Positions 42,350-50,998 of a stretch of 64,000 nucleotides of DNA are shown one piece after another (position 1 is the first letter of the stretch; the number at the start of each line of letters is the position of its first letter). The stretch spans positions 62,001 to 126,000 of the forward strand of contig CAWFEI010000007.1 of assembly GCA_963814915.1 (NCBI GenBank), read 5' to 3'. A model generated the notes under the pieces. It searched no databases. It saw only the letters and a list, made by a program, of their open reading frames with translations, and was not told the DNA's origin. This stretch comes from VRUE01 sp963814915. GTDB taxonomy: Bacteria; Actinomycetota; Thermoleophilia; Solirubrobacterales; 70-9. The translations under genes and the position numbers were made by a program.

Positions 42350-43273
42350 ATGAACGAGAACGCTCAACGAGTCGCGGTGATTGATGTCGGCAGCAACTCG
42401 ACCCGGCTGCTGATCGCCGATGTCGACGGCGACGTCGCCGTGGTCGAGCGGCTCAGCCGCGTCACCCGGCTCGGTCGCGGCGTCGACCTCTCCGGCCAGC
42501 TCGCCGACGAGGCGATGGAGTCGGCCTGCGCGGCGATCGGCGATTACGTCGCGCTCTGCGACGAGCGCCAGGTCGCGCGCACGGTCGCGATCGCGACCAG
42601 CGCCGTGCGCGACGCCTCCAACGGCAGCGCCTTCGTCGCCGAGCTGCGCGAGCGCTTCGCTCTCTCCGCCCGCGTCCTCGACGGCGGCGAGGAGGCGCGC
42701 CTCACCTACCGCGGCGCCACCGCCGAGCGCCCACCCGATTCGCCGACCCTCGTGATCGACATCGGCGGCGGCTCGACCGAGATGATCGTCGGCACCGGGA
42801 CCGAGATCGCCTTCCACGCCTCGCTGCAGGCCGGCGTCGTCCGCCACACCGAGCGCCACGTCTCCGGCGACCCGCCGACCGTGGGCGAGCTGGAGGCCCT
42901 GGCCGGAGACGTCAGGTCGTTGATCGCCGCCGCCCGCGAGGACGGCGGGCCCGTCGAGGCGACGGAGGGCATCGCGGTCGCCGGCACGCCCACCTCGCTC
43001 GCCGCGGTCGAGCTCGGCCTTGAGCCATACGACCCGGCCCGCGTGCACGGGCACGTCCTCTCGATCGAGACGATCCAGCGCGAGCTCTCGCGCTTCGCCT
43101 CCGCCCCGCTGGCCGAGCGCGCGGCGATCCCCGGCCTGCACCCCGACCGCGCCCCGACGATCATCGCCGGCTGCGTGGTCCTGATCGAGGCGATGCGCGC
43201 CTTCGATCTCGACCGGATCCGGGTCTCCGAGCACGACATCCTCTACGGGATGGCGCTCGAGGCCGCCCGCTAG
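42350..43273 (+). CDS. ppx: Ppx/GppA exopolyphosphatase-family phosphatase
   Basis: A 307-aa actin-fold phosphatase that degrades polyphosphate or pppGpp. VAVIDVGSNSTRLLIADV is the phosphate-1 motif, TSAVRDASNG and DGGEEARLTYRGA follow, and TLVIDIGGGSTEMIVG is phosphate-2, with VAGTPTSLAAV later. It is the short form without the C-terminal HD extension, as in other actinobacterial Ppx proteins. TAAAGT stands 11 nt before ATG 42350. It is divergent from the tRNA gene. A hairpin at 43318 may terminate it. Confidence 0.92.
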   Translation: MNENAQRVAVIDVGSNSTRLLIADVDGDVAVVERLSRVTRLGRGVDLSGQLADEAMESACAAIGDYVALCDERQVARTVAIATSAVRDASNGSAFVAELRERFALSARVLDGGEEARLTYRGATAERPPDSPTLVIDIGGGSTEMIVGTGTEIAFHASLQAGVVRHTERHVSGDPPTVGELEALAGDVRSLIAAAREDGGPVEATEGIAVAGTPTSLAAVELGLEPYDPARVHGHVLSIETIQRELSRFASAPLAERAAIPGLHPDRAPTIIAGCVVLIEAMRAFDLDRIRVSEHDILYGMALEAAR

Positions 43274-43317
43274 CCGCTCCCCCGCGCCCTGCGCAGACGC
43301 CGTGGGCATGAACACTG

Positions 43318-43341
43318 CCGGGTCAATCCCGTGTGACCCGG
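43318..43341 (+). terminator. Hairpin after ppx
   Basis: A perfect 8-bp stem CCGGGTCA/TGACCCGG with an 8-nt loop. A TTTT follows about 12 nt later. Confidence 0.5.
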
Positions 43342-43722
43342 TGTACAGACGAGTTTTCGGCACCCGTCCAGTTGGGTAAACGTGTCGATCGAAGCCCAAA
43401 AACTTGGTAAAGTGCTTCTACCGAATTGTCAGTAGCAGGATATCCAGCTCCTAGACATTCCGGATAGGCGAGCGCATACTCGTCACATCGGGGAGGAGGT
43501 GAAGACGAGAGTCTCCATCACTGAACCGGTCATAGGGTTCGGACGATTGCCGCATCATGGCGCCTCCCGCCGTCTGGGCCCAACGAATAAAGAACCGGCC
43601 CCCGAAGACGTACCCCTGCCCGTCCTGGGGGGCCAACTTGAATCGGTCGCCAGCGATGGCGGCCGATTCTCGTTTGCGCCCGGGTTGGCGCCAACCTGGC
43701 TGGCCAGCCAGGTTCGGCTCTA
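43342..43722. other. 381-bp region of lower GC with a possible small gene
   Basis: It contains TTGGTAAAGTGCTTC-like promoter-type sequence around 43403 and a strong GGGGAGGAGGTG at 43490-43501. That site could serve a GTG-initiated 83-codon frame (43499-43750; KTRVSITEPVIGFGRLPHHG), but this overlaps the end of the ThDP gene antisense and matches nothing I know. A structured leader or small RNA is equally possible. A perfect palindrome sits at 43693-43714. Confidence 0.35.
43693..43714. promoter_or_regulatory. 22-bp perfect palindrome, operator- or terminator-like
   Basis: AACCTGGCTGG/CCAGCCAGGTT, 9 bp beyond the ThDP gene stop. It contains CTGGC-N6-GCCAG, the same spacing as the operators at 14815 and 23112, but with C/G instead of A/T outside. 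It may be a terminator stem. Confidence 0.5.
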
Positions 43723-45336
43723 TCAAGCCAGATTCGACTTGCGCGGGTAGACGACCTCGGGGTCGGTGAGGACGTTGACGAGGGTCGGCTTGCCGGACTC
43801 GAAGGCCCGCTCCAACGCCGGCCGGAGCTCGCTCGGCTCGCGCACCAGGACCCCGTCGCAGCCGAGCGCCTCGACGACCTTCTCGTAGCGAGTCTCCGGC
43901 CGCAGCTCGGCCGCGACCGAGTAGCCGTAGAGGAATTTCATCGGGTGATGCTCGAGCGCCCAGATGCCGTTGTTGCCCATCACACCGACCACAGGCAGAC
44001 CGTGACGCGCCAAAGTGTCGAACTCCATGCCCGCGAAGCCGAATGCGCCATCGCCGAGCAGAAGGCAGACCTGGCGCTCCGGATGGGCGAGCTTGGCGCC
44101 GATCGCCTGGCCGGGGCCGGCGCCGAGGCAGCCGAACGGGCCCGGGTCCATCCAGCAGCCCGCCTCGTAGGTGTCGATGAAGCGGCCGGCGTAGGAGACG
44201 AAGTCGCCGCCGTCGCCGATCACGATCGCATCGCGATCGAGCACCTCCCCCAGCTCCCTGTAGACGCGAACCGGGTGCAGGGGCGACCTTTCGTCGTTCA
44301 GCTCGGCCGCCTCGGCGGCGCGCTTCTCGGCCTCCACCTCGCGCAGCTGCGCCAGCCAGGCGTCGGTGCGGCCGCGTCCCGCGCCGAGCGACTCACGAAT
44401 CGCCGCCAGCGTCACCGCCACGTCGCCGACCAGGTCGACCCGCGGGGCACGGTTGGCGCTCAGCGCGTTCGGCGCCGGGTCGAGGCGGATCAGCTCGGTC
44501 TGCTCGCCGAAGCTGGCGCCGAAGCCGAGCCGGAAGTCGATCGGCACCCCGATCACGAGCGCCACGTCGGCCCCCTGCAGGCCGGCCCCGCGCGCCCGGC
44601 TGAAGGCCAGCTCGTGATCGGCCGGCAGGCAACCGCGGGCGAGGCCGTTGAGGAAGACGGGGATCCCGAGCGCCTCCGCCAGCGCCCGCAGCTCGTCCTC
44701 GCCGTGACCCCAATAGAGGCCGGTCCCGGCCATGATCGCCGGCCGCTCGGCGCCTTCGAGCAGCCCCACGGCCTCCTCGACCCCCTCCGCGGGCCGCACC
44801 GCCGCGGCGGCGACGGGCGGGACATCCGCCTCGCCCTCACTGAAGATCACGTCGAGCGGGTAGTCGACGAAGGTGGGCCCGTAGGGGGCGCTCAAAGCCA
44901 GATCGAGCGCCGCCGCGGTCCGCGCCCCGATCGCGCCGGGGTCCTTGACCGTCTCGGCCGACTTGACCAGCGGCTCGACGAACGGAAGGTGATCGATCTC
45001 CTGCAGCGAGCCCGACCCCCAGCGCATCTCCGGCGCCCGCCCGCCGAGCACGCAGACGGGCGAGCTGTTGGCCTGGGCGCCGGCGATCGCGCTGAGCCCG
45101 TTGGTCACGCCCGGCCCGGCGGTGAGCGCCGCCACGCCGGCCCGACGCGTCGCCTTCGCGAAGCCCTCCGCCGCGAACGCCGCGGTCTGCTCGTGGCGCA
45201 CGTCGACGATCTCGATCCCCTCCGCTTTGCAACCGTCGTAGATCGAGAAGAGATGGCCGCCGGAGAGTGTGAAGAGGTGCGTCACGCCACGCGACTTGAG
45301 CGCCCTGGCAACGATCCTCCCGCCGTGCTCAGACAT
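43723..45336 (-). CDS. Acetolactate synthase-like thiamine diphosphate enzyme
   Basis: A 537-aa three-domain ThDP enzyme. The PYR domain has FTLSGGHLFSIYD and the catalytic Glu in VDVRHEQTAAFAAEG. The middle Rossmann domain is at ~190-320 (RPAIMAGTGLYWGHGEDEL). The PP domain carries the ThDP/Mg motif LLLGDGAFGFAGMEFDTLAR...VVGVMGNNGIW. Relatives include mycobacterial IlvG, benzaldehyde lyase and oxalyl-CoA decarboxylase; no regulatory subunit gene is adjacent, so a catabolic rather than branched-chain role is likely. TAGGCT lies 6 nt before the ATG (leaderless). It is divergent from tRNA-Leu. Confidence 0.9.
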   Translation of the reverse strand: MSEHGGRIVARALKSRGVTHLFTLSGGHLFSIYDGCKAEGIEIVDVRHEQTAAFAAEGFAKATRRAGVAALTAGPGVTNGLSAIAGAQANSSPVCVLGGRAPEMRWGSGSLQEIDHLPFVEPLVKSAETVKDPGAIGARTAAALDLALSAPYGPTFVDYPLDVIFSEGEADVPPVAAAAVRPAEGVEEAVGLLEGAERPAIMAGTGLYWGHGEDELRALAEALGIPVFLNGLARGCLPADHELAFSRARGAGLQGADVALVIGVPIDFRLGFGASFGEQTELIRLDPAPNALSANRAPRVDLVGDVAVTLAAIRESLGAGRGRTDAWLAQLREVEAEKRAAEAAELNDERSPLHPVRVYRELGEVLDRDAIVIGDGGDFVSYAGRFIDTYEAGCWMDPGPFGCLGAGPGQAIGAKLAHPERQVCLLLGDGAFGFAGMEFDTLARHGLPVVGVMGNNGIWALEHHPMKFLYGYSVAAELRPETRYEKVVEALGCDGVLVREPSELRPALERAFESGKPTLVNVLTDPEVVYPRKSNLA

Positions 45337-45371
45337 TGGAAAAGCCTATCGGCGTGGATACGATCGCCGAT

Positions 45372-45457
45372 GCCCGGGTGGCGAAACTGGCAAAAGCGGC
45401 GCACTTAAAATGCGCTGCCCCTTCGGGGGCTTGCGGGTTCGAGTCCCGCCCCGGGCA
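45372..45457 (+). tRNA. tRNA-Leu (TAA)
   Basis: A 86-nt class II tRNA: acceptor GCCCGGG/CCCGGGC with discriminator A, anticodon stem GCGCA/TGCGC with loop CTTAAAA (anticodon TAA), a long variable arm (CCCCTTCGGGGG) and T-arm TTCGAGT. It reads UUA/UUG codons, rare in this GC-rich genome. CCA is not encoded. Confidence 0.96.
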
Positions 45458-45618
45458 TCGCTTACGCCTCCGCGTACAACCCAGGCGCCTTCCCGGACAG
45501 GTTCGGACGCCTAAATGCCGGGTAAATGTTTGTACAGAGCGCAACTATCGCGCTGTTACGGTGTCTCTACTTACGAAGACGACGCCATTCGCAACGCCTT
45601 TCCCTGGAGGAGTGAAGC

Positions 45619-47314
45619 TTGGAGGCATCGGCTCTAACCCACGCCAGTCAGCGCGGACTTCTCGCCCGCCGCTCCCCCTTGCTGAAACTGCAGGGGGACG
45701 AAAAGCTGATCGCGATGGCGCGCAACGGCAACGCCGGCGCCTTCGAGACGATCGTCGACCGCTATCAGGCGCGGCTGCTGGGCTTCTGCCGCCAGATGCT
45801 CGGCTCCACCGAGGACGCCGAGGACGTTCTTCAGGAGGTCTTCGTCAACGCCTACCGGGCGATGCTCGCCGACGAGCGGGAGATCAACCTGCGCCCGTGG
45901 CTGTACCGGATCGCCCGCAACCGCTGCCTCAACCACCTGCGTAAACCGACCGCCGACGCACAGGAATCGATGGACATGGTTCCCGTCGTCGAGGCCGCCT
46001 CGACCGCGGAGAAGGTCAGCAACCGCGAGGAGTTCCGCCAGCTGCTGACCGATGTCGGCAAGCTTCCCGAGACGCAGCGCTCTGCCCTGCTCCTGCGTGA
46101 GATGGACGCAATGTCCTACGAGGAAATCGCGTCCACGATGGAGACCAGCGTGCCGTCCGTCAAGTCGCTGCTGGTGCGGGCGCGGATCTCCCTCGCCGAG
46201 GCGAGCCAGGCCCGCCAGCTGACCTGCGGCGAGGTGCGGCTCGAGCTGGCCGAGGCCGCCGAGGGCCTGCGCAAGGTCTCCGGTCCGGTGCGGCGCCACG
46301 TGCGCGACTGCGAGGAATGCGCCGACTTCCGCAGCCAGGTGCGTTCCAACGACAAGGTGATGGCCGCGCTCTTCCCGGCGGGCGCCCTCGTCGCCCTCAA
46401 GGGCTTGATCCTAGGCAAACTCGGATTCGGCGGGGCGGGCGGCGGCGCGACAGCCGGCGCCTCCGGTGGAGCCGGAGCGGCCGGAGCCGGAGCGACCGCG
46501 AGCGCGGGAGCTTCCGCGGCCGCGACCGGCGCCGCCGGCGCCGGCGCCGGCGCCGGCGCCGTGGGCGGCGTCGGAGCGGCGCTGGGTGGCGGCAGCGCGG
46601 CAGGTGGCATCGGCGCCGTGGGCGGCGCGATCGGCACCAAGGCGGTCGCCGGAGTCGTCACGGCCGCGGTGATCACGGCCGGCGCGGTCGAGGTCAACCA
46701 GAAGTCCGACACGACGCCCGTGCCGCGAGCCAACCCGCCGGCCAAGGTTTCCTCGGCCCACCGCGAACCGCTCGCGGTCGCGCCACGCCACGTCGCCACG
46801 TCGCCGCAGCCCGAGCCGCAGGCGGTCGAACAGGGCGTCGCACCCGCACCTCAGCCGCCGGTCGAACCGGCCCCGACGCCGGCACCTGCCGACCCGGCCC
46901 CCGCGCCCGCGCCCGCGCCGAGCGGGGGCACCGATGCCGCCGGCCAGTCGAACACCGCCGACGGCGACACGACGCCGGGCAAAGCCAGCGCGCCGAAGAT
47001 CACCGCCGCCAAATCGCCGACCAGCACCGCGGGCGCCCCGACGGGCAGCGAAACGGTGGTCGTGACGGTGGGCGGCTCGGCTCCGCCGGCCGAAAGCTCG
47101 CCCCCGGCCGAAAGCAGCTCGCCGCCGGCCGAAAGCTGCCCCGCCGCCCCCGGCCGAAAGCTCGCCCCCGCCGCCGGCCGAAAGCAGCCCGCCCGCGGAA
47201 TCGACCCCGCCGAGCGAACCGCCCGCCAGCGAACCGCCGGCCGAAACGACTCCGCCGCCGCCCTCGCCGCCGGGCAGCAGCACGGGCGAGTCGAGCTCAG
47301 GCGCCGCCGAGTAA
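45619..47314 (+). CDS. ECF sigma factor fused to anti-sigma-like zinc finger, membrane segment and Pro-rich tail (frameshift near 47140)
   Basis: TTG 45619 follows CTGGAGGAGTGAAGC. Region 2 is at ~27-95 (FETIVDRYQARLLGFCRQML, DAEDVLQEVFVNAYRAM) and region 4 at ~140-195 (LPETQRSALLLREMDAMSYE). Then come a ZAS-like H-x3-C-x2-C finger (RRHVRDCEECADF), an Ala/Gly-rich stretch, a hydrophobic segment near 345-362 (AVAGVVTAAVITAGAVEV) and a Pro/Ala/Ser-rich tail with PPAESS repeats. In the tail the frame shifts by one extra base around 47140; the restored frame reads PPAESTPPSEPPASEPPAET and stops at TAA 47312. Likely a membrane-tethered, self-restrained sigma factor. Confidence 0.82.
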
Positions 47315-47318
47315 GCGC

Positions 47319-48032
47319 CTAGGCGCTGTGTGACTCGCCGGGCTTGAGCAGCACGACCTGAGCCGAGGTCTGCGACTCGACCTCGGACTTGAAGGCGCCG
47401 CTGTCGACCTCGATCGGCGGGAAGGTGTCGTAGTGCATCGGGATCACCGTCCCGGCGCCGACGAATTGCGCCGCGACAACCGCGTCGTGGCGATCCATCG
47501 TGTAGTGGCCGCCGATCGGAAGCATGACGACGTCGACCGGGTTGCGCTCGGCAATCAGCTTCATGTCGCTGAACAGACAGGTGTCCCCCGCGTGGTAGAC
47601 GGTCTTGCCGCCGATGTTGATCAGCAGCCCGGTGGCCGTGCCGATCACGATCCCGTGCTCGGCGCTGAACGGCGCCTCTTCGGAGCCGGGCAGGGTGCTC
47701 GTGTGCCAGGCGGGGACGAGCTTGATCCAGCCCCAGTCGAAACTGACCGTGCCGCCGAGGTTCGGGTCGGAGACGTCCTCGACGCCCTTTGACTTGAGCC
47801 ATTCGGCGAGCTCGACGACGCCGACGCAATGCGCGCCGGTCCGCCGCGCGACCGGCACCGCGTCGGCCATGTGGTCGGCGTGGCCGTGCGTGATCGCGAT
47901 GTGGGTCGGCTCGACTTCCTCAGCGGTGTGGACCGCCGCCGGGTTGTTGGGCTTGAGGAAGGGGTCGACGAGGACCGTCGTCTCCCCCTCGCTCAGCTCG
48001 AAGCACGAGTGGCCGTGGAACTTGATCTCCAT
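47319..48032 (-). CDS. UPF0173 metal-dependent hydrolase
   Basis: A 237-aa metallo-beta-lactamase-fold hydrolase. MEIKFHGHSCFEL is the UPF0173 opening, ITHGHADHMADAV the HxHxDH zinc motif, and YHAGDTCLFSDMKL and MLPIGGHYTMDRHDA supply further ligands. The substrate is unknown; relatives are often annotated as L-ascorbate lactonase-like. It is complete. It is convergent with the sigma-factor gene (4 bp apart) and 2 bp downstream of the next gene's stop, suggesting co-transcription. Confidence 0.92.
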   Translation of the reverse strand: MEIKFHGHSCFELSEGETTVLVDPFLKPNNPAAVHTAEEVEPTHIAITHGHADHMADAVPVARRTGAHCVGVVELAEWLKSKGVEDVSDPNLGGTVSFDWGWIKLVPAWHTSTLPGSEEAPFSAEHGIVIGTATGLLINIGGKTVYHAGDTCLFSDMKLIAERNPVDVVMLPIGGHYTMDRHDAVVAAQFVGAGTVIPMHYDTFPPIEVDSGAFKSEVESQTSAQVVLLKPGESHSA

Positions 48033-48034
48033 CT

Positions 48035-48370
48035 TCAGCTCTCTCCTTCTTGCGATTCGGGGCCGGCGCCCTCGGTCATCTCCTCTTTCAGTGCCCAGCC
48101 GACGGCGACTCCAACCATCATCCCCATCCGCGCCTCCTCGGCGAGCAGGGTGCGGACGGCGGCGATCCGCTCCTCCGGGTCGGGCACGGTGGCCGCCTTC
48201 AGCGACTCGGACTCGTGCGACTCGCCGAACCAGCCGCCCTCGGCGAGCGCGGCGGCAAGCACGCGCTGCAGCTGTGGGGCCGCCCGGGCGACGATCGTCT
48301 CGGCCTCGGCGAAGCGGTCGGCCTCCGCCAGCCGCTCGATCGCGGCTTCGAGTCGCTCGTCCAATTGCAC
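48035..48370 (-). CDS. Conserved small helical protein
   Basis: About 111 aa from GTG 48370; an ATG at 48433 would add an Arg-rich head with no family look. Helical repeats include LDERLEAAIERLAEADRFAE and RVLAAALAEGGWFGESHESE, with MGMMVGVAVGWALKEEM near the C-terminus. No known domain is recognised. It is the upstream neighbour of the UPF0173 hydrolase, nearly touching it, so it is probably in the same transcript. Confidence 0.6.
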   Translation of the reverse strand: MQLDERLEAAIERLAEADRFAEAETIVARAAPQLQRVLAAALAEGGWFGESHESESLKAATVPDPEERIAAVRTLLAEEARMGMMVGVAVGWALKEEMTEGAGPESQEGES

Positions 48371-48477
48371 CAGGTGGACACTAGCCGGGCGGCGCACCAG
48401 TCGCCCCCGGACGCGGGATTGAGGGCCATCCATACCTGATTCTCTGGCCCCTCATGGGACAGAGAAGGCGCGTTTGA

Positions 48478-49242
48478 TCAATGGCGCAGAGTCGAGGCGG
48501 CGAGGCCCGCGAGGCCGCCGACCGCGCCGCCGACGAGGCCGGCGAAGACGTCGGCGGTCGACTCGAAGATCGGCAGCGCGAGCAGGACCGCCGCCGCGAC
48601 GGCAACACCGATCCGGTCGTAGTCCTGGTCGACCGCGCCGTGCGCCTCGGCGCGGCGGATCGCAAACCAGGCGGCGACCGCGCCCAACGCGATCCCGTTG
48701 CCACCCGCGATCACGACGATGTCGCCCCGGGCGTCGGCGATGCCGCTCGCCGCAAGCATCCCCAGCGAGCCGCAGGCGATCAGCAGCACGGCCGTCGCGG
48801 GGCTGCCGAGGCGGCGCTCGACAGCGGCGCCGAAGATCGCCAGGCCGATCGCGACGACGAAGAGGTAGCCGACGTCGACGTAGGCGAAGGGCGCGGTGAG
48901 GAAGCGCCACCACTCGCCGTGGAACGGCACCCCTAGGCCGCCGAGGGTGACCAGGGACGCACCGCTCGCCTGCTCGACCAAAAGCAGCGCCGCCGAGGCC
49001 AGGATCACGGCCATGGTCGCGTATGGACGCTGGGTCGCGGCGGCGCCGCGTGACGGCAGCTTGATACGGAAGAGTCGGCTCGCTCTGCCCCGCCGTGGCT
49101 TCGCCTCAAGACCGTCGCCGCGCCGCTCCAGCTTCGGCGCCCGCTTGCGCAGCCGCGCGCCGCAGTATGGGCACTCGGTTACGTAGGGACTGACCTCGGA
49201 GCCGCAGTTCTTGCAGATGACGCTGAGCTCAGTCTCGCTCAT
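48478..49242 (-). CDS. Zinc-ribbon rhomboid-family membrane protein, probably inactive
   Basis: A 254-aa protein with an N-terminal zinc ribbon (ICKNCGSEVSPYVTECPYCG, two CxxC pairs) and a basic linker. Six hydrophobic segments of rhomboid type follow (GEWWRFLTAPFAYVDVGYLF is the L1/TM2 region). The catalytic GxSG site reads GGNGIALG, with Asn for Ser, and the TM6 His is replaced in GGAVGGLAG. So it is a rhomboid pseudoprotease. TATCCT precedes ATG 49242 by 9 nt. It is divergent from the aldolase gene. Confidence 0.83.
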   Translation of the reverse strand: MSETELSVICKNCGSEVSPYVTECPYCGARLRKRAPKLERRGDGLEAKPRRGRASRLFRIKLPSRGAAATQRPYATMAVILASAALLLVEQASGASLVTLGGLGVPFHGEWWRFLTAPFAYVDVGYLFVVAIGLAIFGAAVERRLGSPATAVLLIACGSLGMLAASGIADARGDIVVIAGGNGIALGAVAAWFAIRRAEAHGAVDQDYDRIGVAVAAAVLLALPIFESTADVFAGLVGGAVGGLAGLAASTLRH

Positions 49243-49334
49243 GGTCAATCGAGGATAACCGCCCGGTGAAAGGCGCTCCCCGCGCGACCCGGTGGCATAC
49301 TGCCGGAACACCCATCTTCGAGGAGGAATAGAGC

Positions 49335-50255
49335 GTGGAGTTGAAGAGTCTGACCGAGCAGAAATCGCTTCTGGCCGAGCTGGCGCCCGGCAAACGGACC
49401 CGCCTTCGCCGCCTGCTGTTCGAGTTCGGGCCTGGCAACGGCACCCTGATGCTGCTGCCGATCGACCAGGGCATCGAGCACGGCCCGCGCGACTTCTTCC
49501 CCAACCCGGCCTCCAAGGACCCCGACTACCAGTTCCGCCTCGCGGCGGAGGCCGGCTACTCGGCCCTCGCCTGCCAGATCGGGATGGCAACCAAGTACTA
49601 CCCCGACTACGCCGGCCAGGTGCCGCTGATCCTCAAGGTCAACGGCAAGACCGACATCCCCTCCTCGGCCCGGGCCTTCTCGACCTGCAACGCGAGCGTC
49701 GAGGACGCCGTGCGGCTCGGCGCCGACGCGGTCGGCTACACGCTCTACGTCGGCTCGCCGCGCCAGGACGAGGACCTTGCCCAGCTGCGCGGCGTGCGCG
49801 AAGACTGCGACCGCTACGGCATGCCGCTGATCGTCTGGTCCTACCCGCGCGGGGAAGCGGTCGAAGGCAAGGGCGGCCCCAACTCCTTCTACGCGATCGA
49901 CTACGCCGCGCGGATGGCGATGGAGATGGGCGCCGACGTGGTCAAGCTCAACATGCCGAAGATCGACCCCGCCAAGGACAAGGACGCCCCGGCGCCCTAC
50001 AACGAGATGGAAGTCGACCAGGCGACGGCGATCCAGCACTGCGTCGAGTCCGCGGGCCGCGCGCTCGTCGTCCTCTCCGGCGGCTCCAAGGTCGACGACG
50101 ACGTCGTCCTCAACCACTGTCGCGAGGTCATGCAGGCGGGCGGCAGCGGCGTCATCTTCGGCCGTAACGTCTGGCAGCGCGAGCGGAACGAGGCGCTGGA
50201 GATAATCGCCCAGATCAAGGAGAGCCTGCTCAGCAACGTCAGGCGCACCCCATAG
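49335..50255 (+). CDS. fbaB: Class I fructose-bisphosphate aldolase (DhnA/FbaB type)
   Basis: A 306-aa (beta/alpha)8 Schiff-base aldolase of central carbon metabolism. LLPIDQGIEHGPRDFF is the DhnA-type start, YYPDYAGQVPLILKVNGKTD follows, and GADVVKLNMPKID contains the likely Schiff-base Lys. VLSGGSKVDDDVVLNH and GVIFGRNVWQRE form the phosphate-binding loops. GTG 49335 follows GAGGAGGAATAGAGC, and a CATACT-like -10 lies upstream. Structured repeat copy 2 starts one base after its stop codon. Confidence 0.93.
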   Translation: MELKSLTEQKSLLAELAPGKRTRLRRLLFEFGPGNGTLMLLPIDQGIEHGPRDFFPNPASKDPDYQFRLAAEAGYSALACQIGMATKYYPDYAGQVPLILKVNGKTDIPSSARAFSTCNASVEDAVRLGADAVGYTLYVGSPRQDEDLAQLRGVREDCDRYGMPLIVWSYPRGEAVEGKGGPNSFYAIDYAARMAMEMGADVVKLNMPKIDPAKDKDAPAPYNEMEVDQATAIQHCVESAGRALVVLSGGSKVDDDVVLNHCREVMQAGGSGVIFGRNVWQRERNEALEIIAQIKESLLSNVRRTP

Positions 50256-50369
50256 GCGCCGCGTCCAGCAGGGCCTCCACTTAACTTTTTCGGTGAATCG
50301 CGGTCGGGCTGGCGCCCGGAGCAGTCGACGAAAAAGTACAAGACGTTCCGGCCCTACCGGACGCGGCAC
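50256..50369 (-). repeat. 114-nt structured repeat, copy 2
   Basis: The outer stem pairs 50256-50275 with 50350-50369, with three mismatches that are all G.U in the minus-strand RNA. Conserved internal parts are GGAACGTCTTGT, ACTTTTTCG/CGAAAAAGT and TAAGTGGA, and a core with GGGCGCCAG and ACCGCGAT. It lies between the aldolase stop and the thermonuclease gene, whose 5' end may be formed by the element. Confidence 0.8.
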
Positions 50370-50382
50370 TATCGGCAGCCTG

Positions 50383-50901
50383 GTGTTGCTGGTGGTGGTG
50401 GTGCTGGTAGTTCTGCGCCCTTGGGAGGGGGAGTCTGAAGAGGGGGCGATGTCCGCGAGGGCGCTGGTGACGCGGGTTGTCGATGGGGACACGATCGAAG
50501 CCAAGATCGGCGACCGCGTCGAGGACGTGCGGCTGATCGGCATCGACACGCCGGAGACGGTCAAGCCCGACACGCCGGTGCAGTGCTTCGGCGAGCGAGC
50601 TTCGCACTTCACGAAACAGCGGCTGAGCGGACAGCGCGTGCGGCTGGTCTTCGGCGTCGAGCGCCGCGACATCTACGGAAGGCTGCTGGCCTACGTCTAC
50701 CTCGCGGATCCGACTTTGTCGTCGCCCCAACAACCAAAAAACCGACAGCGCGGGCGCTTCTTCAACCCGATCCTGGTCCGCCGCGGGCTCGCCCGCAGCC
50801 TGACGATCCCGCCCAACGACCGCTACGCGGCGCTCTTCCGCCGCCTCGAGCTCGCCGCCGCCCGGGCCGGGCGTGGCCTCTGGGGCGCCTGCGGGCCGTG
50901 A
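50383..50901 (+). CDS. Thermonuclease (SNase) family protein
   Basis: A signal-anchor-like LLVVVVLVVLRPWEG is followed by a staphylococcal-nuclease domain. VTRVVDGDTIEAKIGD and VRLIGIDTPETV give the metal Asp, Arg, Asp and Glu, and DIYGRLLAYVYL the second Arg, so the active site is complete. The tail FFNPILVRRGLARSL and ARAGRGLWGAC is normal. Between the YVYLAD strand and RFFNP lies an extra PTLSSPQQPKNRQRG encoded by palindromic repeat d. Start options: GTG 50383 (anchored) or ATG 50449 behind GAGGGGGCG (cytosolic). A remnant paralogue is at 26793. Confidence 0.85.
   Translation: MLLVVVVLVVLRPWEGESEEGAMSARALVTRVVDGDTIEAKIGDRVEDVRLIGIDTPETVKPDTPVQCFGERASHFTKQRLSGQRVRLVFGVERRDIYGRLLAYVYLADPTLSSPQQPKNRQRGRFFNPILVRRGLARSLTIPPNDRYAALFRRLELAAARAGRGLWGACGP
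50710..50746 (+). repeat. Short palindromic repeat, copy d (inside a gene)
   Basis: CCGACTTTGTCGTCGCCCC...ACCAAAAAACCGAC, gapless against copy a over 41 columns including the trailing AGCG. It encodes an in-frame insertion in the thermonuclease without disrupting it. Confidence 0.65.
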
Positions 50902-50998
50902 TCGTCGTCACGTTCCAGGCACGCGGCGGGGGCGTTAGCCCCGCAAGCTCTCGTGCGGCTTTGGTACCGTCCGCCCTCGGCCTTTCGGGGCCCACCTC

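Noticed and set aside
48474..48899. Arg-rich frame opposite the rhomboid gene
   Set aside because: Pure antisense shadow with no recognisable motif.
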